DNA from: Epichloe hybrida
Taxonomy: Eukaryota; Ascomycota; Sordariomycetes; Hypocreales; Clavicipitaceae
Length of the DNA: 64,000 bases
Assembly: GCA_019022495.1 (NCBI GenBank)
Contig: JAFEKR010000020.1
Span: 186,001 to 250,000, forward strand
Direction of reading: 5' to 3'
Part shown: positions 23,259 through 33,225 of the stretch, piece by piece
Layout of the letters: each line of letters opens with the position of its first letter
Numbering within the stretch: position 1 is the first letter of the stretch
The notes under the pieces: generated by a model
What the model saw: only the letters and a program-made list of their open reading frames with translations
What the model was told of the DNA's origin: nothing
Databases searched by the model: none
Made by a program: the position numbers and the translations under genes

Positions 23259-23514
23259 TGTTGGATTCACCAAGGTCCTGCGCAGGTAATAAATCCCGTA
23301 TAATTAAAGTCAATAATAGTTTATTAGCTAGCTAGGAAAGAGAGAGAAGAGAGGGAAAGTCTAAATACTAGAGAAGTAAGCGAAATTCGTATATAGGGCA
23401 AAAGAGGGGGTGGCAAATTAATGCAGCTAATTATATTGCGTACATCGCGCTAGACCTATAATTAGTCTAGTCTTTGGCCATGATTAAACCAATGAAAATC
23501 CGAAGGAATTAACA
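23259..23514 (-). repeat. Copia-4 copy 1 3' LTR
   Basis: TGTTGGATTCACCAAGG...GAATTAACA. The outer left half keeps CAAGGTCCTGCGCAGG and AAATCCCG; the inner right half is converted (CTAGACCTATAATTAGTC, where spared copies have CCGGACCCACAATTGGTC). Confidence 0.95.
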
Positions 23515-26296
23515 CTAGTAGTCTCTCTTTTTCCTTTATAGCTAAAGAGCTTAAAAACATAATAAAAATTAGATTAAAGGAAAGTATACACTAGTAAATC
23601 CCTTAATAGGAATCCGCTGCTTTGATTAGCTATTGCGGCATTAGCCAATTAAATTAATTTATTATTCCTTGCCTAAGCTCCTGTCTCCTAATATTATAGG
23701 TCTCTTTACCTATCCTTTAACACAAATTGTTAATTTATTTGAATTAATTAAAGAGGAAAGTGATGAATTTAGTAATGCTTTTGTTATTATATCTGCTAGA
23801 TTGTTATTACTATTAATCTATCTAACTTCGTAGATCTTATGCCTTTCGTATAATTAACAAAGAGCTATAATATTAATTATTAGTCTCTTCTCCTTTATAG
23901 TTCCTAGCTTTATAAGATATTTGTATAATAAAAAAGAATTAGTATAGAGAATCGTAGGAATTCAAGGTATCTTTAATTAATCCGTGATCTAATGTAAAGT
24001 CATGGAAATCGCGTAGGTAATGTCTATGCCTTAAACCATGCTATATAATTCGGAGGCAAGTATGCTATAAGTAACTCTCTTGCTCTTTGTTAAGCTATAT
24101 GTAATAATGTTTCCTTTTATAATAAAGGTATTATTATCTTATATCATCTCGTTGCTAATTATAATCACGTATCCAATCTATAAGCTTAGGTCCTTGTTAT
24201 TAGTAAGTAATCTATTTACAAACATAAAGAGCCTTACCTCCTTAAGAACTAAAGGAATATATTATAGTCTGTGTTATTAATTCTTAATCTACTACTTAAG
24301 GCGTTTATTAAGGCATGTAATATCTTCCCTAGAGGGTTCTTGGTGTTAAGCTATAATTAATAGGTTATAGGAAGCTTCTAGTTAACATATAGTTACGATG
24401 TAGCTTCCTTAGGCTTGTTATTCCATGTAGTCTTGCTTTACTATTAGGGATTAAGGATTAACTTCCTTAATTTTCTAACTCTAGCCTTTTTAGGTTAATA
24501 TTAGTAAGTTATTAGTGTTCTAGGTTAAGATATAGCTATTAAAGATAAGGGGATTCTTGGTGGTTAATTATTACTTTTCTTTAGCTATAAAATTAGCCTT
24601 CTAGAGCTCTTTCTCTTCTTTTTAGAAGAAGTTATTATTACTTAGTCCTAATATATTGTTAGTTTATATTCTAATGATACTAAAGAGATTCTTATTATTT
24701 AGGGCTATAATTAATAAGTAGGGATTATAGGTTAAGGTTATTATATTAAGGTTATCCCTATAGTGACGGAAGTACGTTACCTACTAGTGGGTTCTAGCCT
24801 TTATAATCCTATAAAGAGGTCTAATTAATTTAATTATAGTCCCTTCTAGAAAGAGATGTGTAATTTGCTTTAGCAATCTCATAATAATTAGCCTCGTTAG
24901 CACCGTGTGTAATTAAGTGTAAGCTTATGTGATATCGCGAATCTAAAGGTAAATGCCTCTTTTTCTTAATAATAAAGCAATAGCTACGATAAGTCGTTAG
25001 CTTGCTTATTGAATTATTAGTAATTACGTTAGGATAAATTCCTTTCCTTTGTTATTATGGCCTTATATAACGAGGTAAGATTTCTTGTATAGTAATTCCG
25101 TTCCTTTGCCTTTAATCTCTCTGACTATATGAGAATCAAAGATTCTATGACCTCTGTGCTTTGCTAGGTTAAACTTAACAAATTTGAATATATTATAAGC
25201 TTATAGAGCGTTAATCTTAGCTTAATTAGACTGCTTAAAGGGTTTTCCTAGGGTTATAATCCTTCCTTCTTAGTGAAGCTAAAGGGTAAGGTTCTAATTA
25301 GCCTCTTCCTTTGCTATATGGAATACTATGCTTAGTATCCCTCTAGTTATAACCTCTTAAATAAAGGCCTTCTCTTAGTCTTTATTTATAAGTATATAAA
25401 GCTAAACTAGACTAATGTCCTTCTTAGGGCTATAAGGTTTTCTTTTCCTTACTTTTATTCCTTTAAGGTGTAGTAATAAGTCTTTAACTTAATAGCTTCC
25501 CCTTAGGGCCTTTTAGGCTTTATAAGCCTCTTTATTAGACTTTCCTATACTTATGAATTACACTATGAGGGCCTTTCTTAGTCTCCCTTACTTTCTCTTA
25601 GCTAGTATTTATAGCTCTTTACTATTTTCTATTAGAGGATCTTTTTTATTAGTAGTAGTTAGTTATATAGTTACTTCTTCCTTTGTGTTACTAGGCTTTA
25701 TCTCCTACTACTCTAGTGTATTATAGGGCTTTATCTCCTACTACTCTAGTCCCTTTATAATACACAGGTCTTTATAATAGGGCTTTATTACTATAAAGCA
25801 GAACTTCACTAGGCTACGGGGCATATTAATAGTATAAGTCTCTTTATTAGTAGTAAGTAGCTTATATAGGCTATGCTAGCTACCTTTCTCTCTCTATATA
25901 CGTATATTAGCCTATAAGGGTAGCTAATGTATAAGTGCTATGTTAAGGCTATTCTAGGCTCTAAGGGCATTATAGACCTACTATAAAGCTAGAAGACGTT
26001 AGACTTTATCTGTTGCCTTACGAATTACCTTAGTATATTAAATAATAAAGACGCTTAGCAGCGACTTGTCTATTATCCATAGGTAGCCTCCGAAGACTAG
26101 CATAGTTAGGATAATACTATTTAGGCCTGCAGAGTTATTAATAGCTGTTGAAATCAAAAGAGTGGACCGATCCGACTGAACCTAGGATTACAAAGCCTTA
26201 TATATTTTAACACTCCCCCTGGAATTGTATATCTAGGTGCCCTATTGGAGGTTAGGCTTATACTAGCAATTGAATTTCTTTAGTTATTTTTCGGCA

Positions 26297-26383
26297 GGGT
26301 TCGAACCCATAACCTTGCCTCGTAGAGCAGTGCTCTACTATGGTGGGCGAGTAAGCGCTGCAGTGGGCCTAACCACTGCGCCA
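26297..26383 (-). other. tRNA-like Pol III boxes inside TRIM1
   Basis: On the minus strand TGGCGCAGTGG (26383-26373) fits the A-box consensus TRGYNNANNNG. GGTTCGAACCC (26307-26297) fits the B box. They are about 65 nt apart, within the range of intron-bearing tRNAs. Between them GTAGAGCA and TGCTCTAC form a perfect inverted repeat. The flanks cannot form an acceptor stem, so this is a tRNA-derived segment and not a tRNA gene. The second body repeats it. Confidence 0.6.
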
Positions 26384-26397
26384 CCGGGCTCATAACC
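26384..26397 (-). promoter_or_regulatory. TRIM1 primer-binding site (body 1)
   Basis: Minus-strand GGTTATGAGCCCGG directly abuts the LTR end CAACA. It complements GGGCTCATAACC, the anticodon stem-loop of initiator tRNA-Met, as in Copia-1 C. The second body repeats it at 26636-26649. Confidence 0.8.
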
Positions 26398-29300
26398 TGT
26401 TGAAATCAAAAGAGTGGACCGATCCGACTGAACCTAGGATTACAAAGCCTTATATATTTTAACACTCCCCCTGGAATTGTATATCCAGGTGCCCTATTGG
26501 AGGTTAGGCTTATACTAGCAATTGAATTTCTTTAGTTGTTTTTCGGCAGGGTTCGAACCTATAACCTTGCCTCGCAGAGCAGTGCTCTACTGTAGTGGGT
26601 AACTAAGCGCTGCAGTGGGCCTAACCACTGCGCCACCGGGCTCATAACCTGTTGAAATCAAAAGAGTGGACCGATCCGACTGAACCTAGGATTACAAAGC
26701 CTTATATATTTTTAACAATATATTTTAACAATAGCCTTAATAGCTATTTGGAGGCATTGCTCTAGCGCGAGCTTTGTTCTAATTAAGTCTGTGATAATAT
26801 TATAGGCTTAGCGTAGAGGTCTATAGTATCTCTTAACCTTTCTAATGCTATTATAGGCTTTGATTAGCATCTCACTAGTTTTAATTAATATTAATCGAGC
26901 ATAATGCCTGAATTTAGCGGAAGCGAAGTTGTTGCTAGCATTGTGGATGATCCAATCTGGAGGTCTGAGATAAGTATTAATCCAATATTCGCGGATTATA
27001 TCCTAGATATCTTAAGCCTTCTGCTTCTTTAGATTAAGGAACTAGGCTGCCTAGAATAAGGTTACTAAATTAATAATATAGAGCACTAGTTAGCCATCGA
27101 TTTACACAATATTAACGATAATCTTATAGTTAAATTCGTGGTTATCTTTGATTATGAACTTAAATTAACTAGGGGCCTTTCCATGCATCTGGCAATAGTG
27201 GCAGACTTTAGTTAATTCCTTAATTGCCTAGCGTTTAACTTTATAACTAGCTTAGTAAAGGATCTTTACGAGTCGTTAAACAAAAGGGTAACTAAGTTAA
27301 TAATGTAATTAACGAATATCTCCTTCTAAAAGGTAAAAGGTAACTATTTCTCTCGCTTCTAGTAACCACTAAGGATAGCCCTATTATTATATAATAGGTA
27401 CAGTTTTATTGCCTTAGATAAGCATGTTAGCGAGGTTATTAATCTTGACTTGCATCTTATCTATATTAGTAATTAAGAAGAGGAACGGGGTAGCTATGTT
27501 AAGGACGTAGAATTCAAGCTCTTTAAGTTCCGTAAGCACATAAAGGATTCCCCTTATAACTGCTAATCTAGCGCTAAATATAATAATTTAGGGTTCGCAG
27601 GGGGTTACCTTTAATAAAGGCATTAATCTTAATAGAGCCTTCACTTATGCCTCTCCTATAGTTAACTTTCCTGCTGTGCTAGTATTAGGCATAATCCCTC
27701 TAAAGACCTCTTTAGAATAGCGTTCTTTAGAGATATAGTAAATCAAGCCTTTATTACACTCTTATAGCTTATAAAGCTCTTATTTAAGGAATATGTGTTA
27801 AAAAGCTTAATTATATAAGGTCGCTAGGACGTTAACGTTAGCAGCGTTATGGTTAGTCTATGGTCCTAAATAGAAGAATTGTGTGATGTTTAGATATGCT
27901 GTTAATAGTAGCTCCTTAATATTATTATTATTATCTTTAGCTTCTATATAAGCTATAAGATATACTTCCTAATTCTTACCTAAGCCTTTATTAGGCTTAT
28001 TATTATTCTGCCCTTTATAGGAGGCAAGGAATACTTAGAATCTCTTCTCTAAAGGGGGTATATAATATGTTTTACTAGCCTACTAGTAGTCTTTCTCCTT
28101 TTAATATTCTTTAGTAAAGTAATTAGAAGACTAGTAGCTACTCTTACTATATATAAAGTAGCGCTTAGTGCTTAGCCTAGGGCTTTGCCTGTAATAGCTT
28201 CCTTTACTATAGGATTGTTATTTATACTAATAATTAGTAAACATAGCCTCTAGAGGGTCTCCTTATTAGTACTAAAGGTATTAGGAGAACTTCTTGTTTA
28301 ATTTTACAATAGTAATTACCTTACAGAGGTCTCTAGTAAGACTTTTAAAGCCTAGGGAGTGTATATATTCCACTATCTAACATTTGGGCACACTAGCTAC
28401 AGCATTTAAGGCCTGCTTGTAGAGCTTAGTATCTACTATTTTAGCAGGGTATAGTTCTCTGTGAATTTTCTTAAGGGTTAATAACGTAATCTTAAGGCAA
28501 TTAAGCTTGCTTTTATTAGGGTTCTTCTTAATTATGTTCTTTAATGTTATACTACTCTATTAGTAGTAATAGAATTACTAGTTACTTTCTATCTTAAAGC
28601 GTTAATAAATATAAGTAATTATCTCTTTATAGGAATAGTTATTCCTAAAGAGATAATTAAGGTAGTATTACTTAGTATTACTTATTAATATAATAGGGAA
28701 AGCCTTCTAATAATGCGTTTAAGGAAGGTTAATTCTATTATACTTATTTTTAAAGAGTATAATCTTTAGCGTTAGGAAGTCATATAGCTTTCCACTGTAG
28801 TAGTTACTATCCTTATATATCTTTATAAGCTCTGAGATTTTCTTTATAATTTAATCTTTAGAGGGAAATTACTATAAAGGTATAATTTATTATGAATAAC
28901 AGTCTATTAGTTATTCTTAATAACAATTGTCCGGATGGAGCTGTTAATATAATAGGGATTATTACGGGGGTTCTTATAAGGGTTTAAGTAATCTCTAGGG
29001 TTAGGGAAAGTTAATTTCTAGGGTAAGTTATTAGGGCTATTAATATTAAGGTTCTAGGGGTTTAGAAGATTATATTCTTTCTTGTAATCTTTCCTGTGAC
29101 TAAAGGGGCATTAAGGTTTAATAAAGCACTTCTTTAAGCAATACTAGGATTAAATATCCTAGGCCTTACCTAATAAGGACGCTATGATCTCGTAAAGAAT
29201 TACGTAATTCTCTAATAACATCCTTAGATGCCCTTTTAAAGGTGTCTTTAGACTAGCCTTTAAAGTCTTCTTAGAATAATTCCTATAAGTTATTATCTCT

Positions 29301-30195
29301 CTAACCTTAATACTCACTAAGGTTAATAAATCTTATAATCTAGTTATTAAGCTTAAGCTATGTAGTAGTCTCTAGATCTAGCTTAACGGATTCTTTCTAA
29401 TTACTAGAGAAGTTATAAGTAAGCTATTAAAGGCATAAGGGTAACTTATATTCTTAGGGTCTTTCAGGGGTAATAGTTAGAGCCTTGCTATTACTAGTAG
29501 CCTTTGCTCTTATGGAAGGTTTAGATTCCTTTACTATCTTTAACTATAAAAGGAAAAAGTAGCAATAGGAGTAAATTAATAGGGACAAAGAAAGCAGCAG
29601 AAGTGCTAAAAGTAGGCAAAAGCAATAAGAAAAATAATAATGAATTAATAGGAATTACCCTTCCTGTTTTTTATAAAAAGGAGAGAAGGAGGTAATCTCT
29701 CTCTCTTACTAATAAGTATAGGGCAAATAGCACTAAGAGTACAGGGGGCAAAAAACAAGCTATAAATACTTATGCGAATAGATTAAAGGTTTGTTAAATG
29801 AAGGGAATATTTATAGGGAAGTTATAAATATATTAGCTAGCTTAGCTAAGGTTATTTAACGTTAGGTTCGAAATAAATACCTTGTGGCAATAGATTTAGT
29901 TATTTGGTTAGTTTTCTTGTGATAGATAATAAAATCAATAATTAATAATAATATCCTAGATAAATATAACAAAGTTATATCCCTAAGCCTAAGGGTTAAT
30001 AGATTAATTTCTTAGAAGCCTAATAAGCCTATAACTAGGATTCTAGTCTCTTCCTTTAGCACACTTATGTAGTTATGCCTCTTTACTATAATAACTATTA
30101 TAGTATAACAAGGGGTAGTGGTAGTAGTATCTATAGAAATGTCTTTTCTTATAATACCTAGCTTATCTATAGTTATAAAGTTAACTACTAATTAG

Positions 30196-30451
30196 TGTTA
30201 GATTTACTAAGGTCCTGCGCAGGTAATAAATCCTATATAATTAAAGTTAATAATAGTTTGTTAGCTAGCTAGGAAAGAGAGAGAAGAGAGGGAAAGTCTA
30301 GATGCTAGAGAAGTAAGCGAAATTTATATGTAGGGCAAAAGAGGGGGTGGTGAATTGATGTAGCTAATCGTATTGCGTGCATCGCGCCGGACCCACAATT
30401 GGTCTAGTCTTTAGCCACGATTGAACCGATGAAGATCCGAAGGAATCAACA
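30196..30451 (-). repeat. Copia-4 copy 1 5' LTR
   Basis: 256 bp. The outer right half is spared (GCATCGCGCCGGACCCAC, CGATGAAGATCCGAAGG); the inner left edge is converted. Confidence 0.95.
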
Positions 30452-30881
30452 GTATTATTTAGTAAAATAACCACTTAGGTTAAATAATATAATATTAAAT
30501 CTTAGAAATTAGATTTATTAGGATTTTAAAATCTTATAATATAACAAGAAATTCAAGGATTTCTATTATCCTCTTGAACCTATATAATATACCCTATACC
30601 CTAATATATAACTAATAATCTAAAACTAAGGAAACTTAAATAATTTATAGTAAATAAACTAAAATAGTAATTAAATTAATGCTAATATTAACTTAATAAA
30701 GAAAAATCTATATAATATTATAAGATCTTAATATACCCCACTTTTATTTTCCCCTAACATTACATTTGTAATGTTTGTAATGTAATGTAATGTAATATGT
30801 AATAATTACACATTACATTACATTACACATTACATCTAAACCCCAAATATTACATTACATTACATTACGTTACATGCTCTG
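30452..30881. other. hAT1 right arm
   Basis: Continuation of the DNA transposon after Copia-4 copy 1: about 290 bp of AT-rich sequence with no gene, then ATTAC/GTAAT tracts (about 30755-30876), then ATGCTCTG. Confidence 0.8.
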
Positions 30882-30889
30882 GTTATAGG

Positions 30890-30974
30890 TCACGTATAAG
30901 GCCTGCGCGCAGCCCGAGCTTTTACTAGGTAATTATAGCTATAACACGCAATTAATATCACCTTTGTTTTAACA
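30890..30974 (-). repeat. Copia-3 3' LTR, inner 85 bp
   Basis: Resumes the LTR after hAT1 and ends TTTTAACA. It is more AT-converted (ATTATAGCTATAACACGC) than the same segment of the right LTR (ATTGCGGCTGCGACGCGC). Confidence 0.9.
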
Positions 30975-32171
30975 CTAGAACCTCTCTCTTTTAATATAAT
31001 TATTAACGCGCGATATTAATCATAGAAATAAAAAGAAAGGCAGATTAATGATTTAATTAATAAGGGATATAAGGAAAAGAACTTATAGCCTATCTTAGCG
31101 TATAGTAGCTAATAAAAGGGAAATAATAATCTTGCTTAGCTTATAAGCCTATATAAGAATAAGTAAATCCTTTCTAAATCCCTTCTTTTCCTTAAAATAA
31201 TATATATCCTATACTATAGTGTATATATAATATCTTCCCCCTTTTAATATAATACCTTCCTCCTCCTATATATTACTACTAATTTCTATAGTCTACTAGG
31301 AGGGCCTAGTAAGCTAGTGTAGCTATAGCTACTAGGGATATTAACTATAGGGGTGTAAATCCCTTATATATTACTATCTTATCCCTATAGCTACTCTCCT
31401 AGAGAATTACCTTTTCTCTTACTATATATATATTATATATAAGTAACCTATCCCTCTATCTAGATAGTTATCTAGTTAGTTAAGATAAAGCTTTTAAGGG
31501 CCTTATAAAGTAATGCCTTTATAAAGGTATTAGCTAGGTTATCCTCCTTATTAATCTATGAGATCTTATAGAGTTCTTAGTGTTTATATAATTATTAAAG
31601 AGCTATAATATTAATTATTAGGCATTTCTCTTTTATTATACTAAGCTTAATAAGGCACTTATATAAGGAGTATAAATCTATATATATAATAACTAGGATC
31701 TTTAGGAGCTTTAGTTATTTAGTAACTAGGTTTAGGGTTATTATAATTACATAAGCTATATTAACGCTAGTTACTATACTATAAACCTCTAAGGTAAGCA
31801 TACTTTATATAACTCTTTTGCTTTTTATTAAGCTAAAGTGTATAATATTACCTTTAATTATAAATTTACTATTAGTATAGTCCTTATTAGCTAGGATAAG
31901 TATATATTCTAGTTAGGAGAATAGGTCCTAGTTATTAGTAAATAATTTATTTATAAAGGCAAAGAGCTTTACCTTCTTAAGGTCTATTAGGATAAATATT
32001 AGGCCTCTTTCTAGGTAATCTATTTACTACTTTAGGTAGTAATTAAGGGCTTTTATATCCTCTAGGGTTAGCTTTTAGTGCTATATAGTAATAGATAGAT
32101 TAAAGTAAGCCTTTATTTAGTATATTAAGGTAATATAAGTGCCTTAGGCCCTTTACTTAATGTATTTATGC
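30975..32171 (-). pseudogene. Copia-3 pol C-terminus (RNase H) and 3' UTR
   Basis: Reading leftward: RNase H C-terminal region (about 32171-31480), collinear with Copia-2 RNase H (the minus-strand block around 31590-31560 equals the LYNYIK..ICEIRWIN part of Copia-2), then about 500 bp AT-rich 3' UTR and polypurine AAAAGAGAGAGG. Interrupted at 32171 by Copia-4 copy 2; continues at 38912. Confidence 0.82.
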
Positions 32172-32431
32172 TGTTGATTCCTTCGGATCTTCATTGGTTT
32201 AATCGTAGCCAAAGACCGGACCAATTGTGGGTCCGGCGCGATGCACGCGATATGATTGGCTGCATTATTTCGCCACCCTCTCTTTTGCCTTACATACGAA
32301 TTTCGCTTACTTTTCTAGCATCTAGACTTTCCCTCTTTTCTCTCTCTTTCCTAGCTAGCAAACTAACTATTATTAACTTTAATTATATAGGATTACCCTT
32401 ATACTTACGTAGGACCTTAGTGTAACTAACA
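32172..32431 (+). repeat. Copia-4 copy 2 5' LTR
   Basis: Outer left half spared (AAAGACCGGACCAATTGTGG, GGCGCGATGCACGCG); inner right end converted (CTTACGTAGGACCTTAG where spared copies read CTGCGCAGGACCTTGG). It contains a pyrimidine-rich stretch with CTTTCCCTCTTTTCTCTC, plausibly the transcription start region. A chance open frame crosses the LTR on the + strand. Confidence 0.95.
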
Positions 32432-33225
32432 CTAATTAGTAGTTAACTTTATAACTATAGATAAGCTAGGTATTATAAGAAGAGATATTTCTATAAACAC
32501 TACTACCACTACCCCTTATTATACTATAATGGTTATTATGGTAGAGAGGTATAACTATATAAGTATACTAAAGGAAAAGACTAGAATCCTAGTTATAGGC
32601 TTATTAGGCTTCTAAGGAATTAATCTATTAACCCTTAGGCTAAGGGATATAACTTTGTTATATTTATCTAGGATATTATTATTAATTATTAATTTTATTA
32701 TCTATCACAAGAAAACTAACTAACTAACTAAATCTATTGCCACGAGGTATTTATTTCGAACCTAATGTTAAATAACCTTAGCTAAGCTAGCTAACTTACC
32801 TATAAATTCCCTTTAATATATTACCTTCCGATAGACCTTTAATCTCTCCCTATAAGCATTTACTACTTATTTTTTATTCCCTTTACTCTTAGTGCTATTT
32901 ACCCTATGCTTATTAGCAAGAGAGAGAGATTACCTCTATCTCTCCTTTTTACAAAAAATAGGAAGTAGTAATTCCTATTATTCCCTTATTACTTTTCCTA
33001 TTATTTTCTAGTTACTTTTAAAACTTCTATTACTTTCTTTATCTCTATTAATTTATTCTTATTATTACTTTTGCTACTCCTACTACTTTTTCTTCTGTTT
33101 TTCCTGTTTTTGTAATCTTCTAATTTTATTAGAGTAATAACGCTCCTAAAATACAAAAGAAAAACCTTATAATAGTAATAGGCAAACATAGGAGCTTAAT
33201 TAGTAGTAAAAATAACAAATTAGTA
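32432..33225 (+). other. Copia-4 copy 2 leader (about 0.8 kb)
   Basis: Starts CTAATTAGTAGTTAAC directly after the LTR, the expected primer-binding position. Nearly the same start follows the 5' LTRs of Copia-2 and Copia-3, but I could not assign the tRNA. The rest is AT-rich, non-coding and shared by copies 3 and 4. A minus-strand open frame at 33189-33001 is a chance frame in this leader. Confidence 0.7.

Larger units (their letters stand above)
26146..26730 (-). mobile_element. TRIM1: miniature LTR element, three LTRs and two bodies
   Basis: Three near-identical 67-68 bp terminal repeats (26146-26212, 26398-26464, 26650-26717; TGTTGAAATC...TTTTAACA on + strand) alternate with two 185-bp bodies. 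Perfect TSDs ATAGC lie at 26141-26145 and 26731-26735. On the minus strand each body starts with PBS GGTTATGAGCCCGG directly after an LTR and ends with polypurine CCAGGGGGAG directly before the next, the full layout of an LTR retrotransposon with no coding. An extra 13-bp partial LTR end (26718-26730) precedes the right TSD. Almost no RIP. The unit of about 250 bp is very small even for TRIM/SMART elements. Confidence 0.88.
23660..29550 (-). pseudogene. Copia-4 copy 1 gag-pol, interrupted by TRIM1
   Basis: Same frame as copy 2. Gag begins near 29550 and its zinc knuckle lies near 28150-28190. Protease and integrase run to about 25850, split by TRIM1 at 26146-26730. RT follows with active site TNN at 24663-24655 (family TDD), then RNase H to about 23660. 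RIP stops throughout. The leader is shorter than in copies 2-4. The + strand open frame at 24080-24280 is antisense to the RNase H region and has no independent support. Confidence 0.9.
23259..30451 (-). mobile_element. Copia-4 copy 1, nested in hAT1
   Basis: Reverse-oriented copia with 256-bp LTRs (TGTTG...CAACA) and perfect TSDs GTATT (23254-23258, 30452-30456). It is about 6.6 kb without the 585-bp TRIM in its integrase region. Order from right to left: 5' LTR, leader, gag, protease, integrase, RT, RNase H, 3' LTR. Confidence 0.95.
21600..30881. mobile_element. hAT-like non-autonomous DNA transposon (hAT1)
   Basis: Ends CAGAGCAT...ATGCTCTG (8-bp perfect terminal inverted repeat) and is flanked by perfect 8-bp duplications GTTATAGG at 21592-21599 and 30882-30889. 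TIRs starting CAG plus 8-bp TSDs are the hAT superfamily signature. Subterminal regions are ATTAC/GTAAT pentamer tracts in both orientations, as expected of transposase-binding arrays. Without the nested Copia-4 copy it is about 2.1 kb. I see no transposase, so it would have depended on an autonomous relative. Confidence 0.85.

Noticed and set aside
24080..24280. Hydrophobic open frame, repeated identically at 42374-42574 and antisense-like at 38128-37886
   Set aside because: It lies antisense to the RNase H region of Copia-4 copies. Conservation reflects the retrotransposon, and the hydrophobic look comes from reading AT-rich coding DNA backwards.
26213..26397. tRNA gene on the minus strand
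   Set aside because: A and B boxes are present, but the ends cannot pair into an acceptor stem and the T arm pairs poorly. Treated as a tRNA-derived segment of TRIM1.
32168..32425. Open frame with PSDLHWFNRSQRPDQLW, also at 48290-48099 and 59539-59781
   Set aside because: It coincides with the Copia-4 LTR. It is open because the spared outer LTR half has few stops, it crosses the LTR edge into different flanks, and it has no domain.
33001..33189. Minus-strand Lys/Ser-rich open frame
   Set aside because: It lies in the Copia-4 leader, opposite to the element, and is not kept in the other copies.
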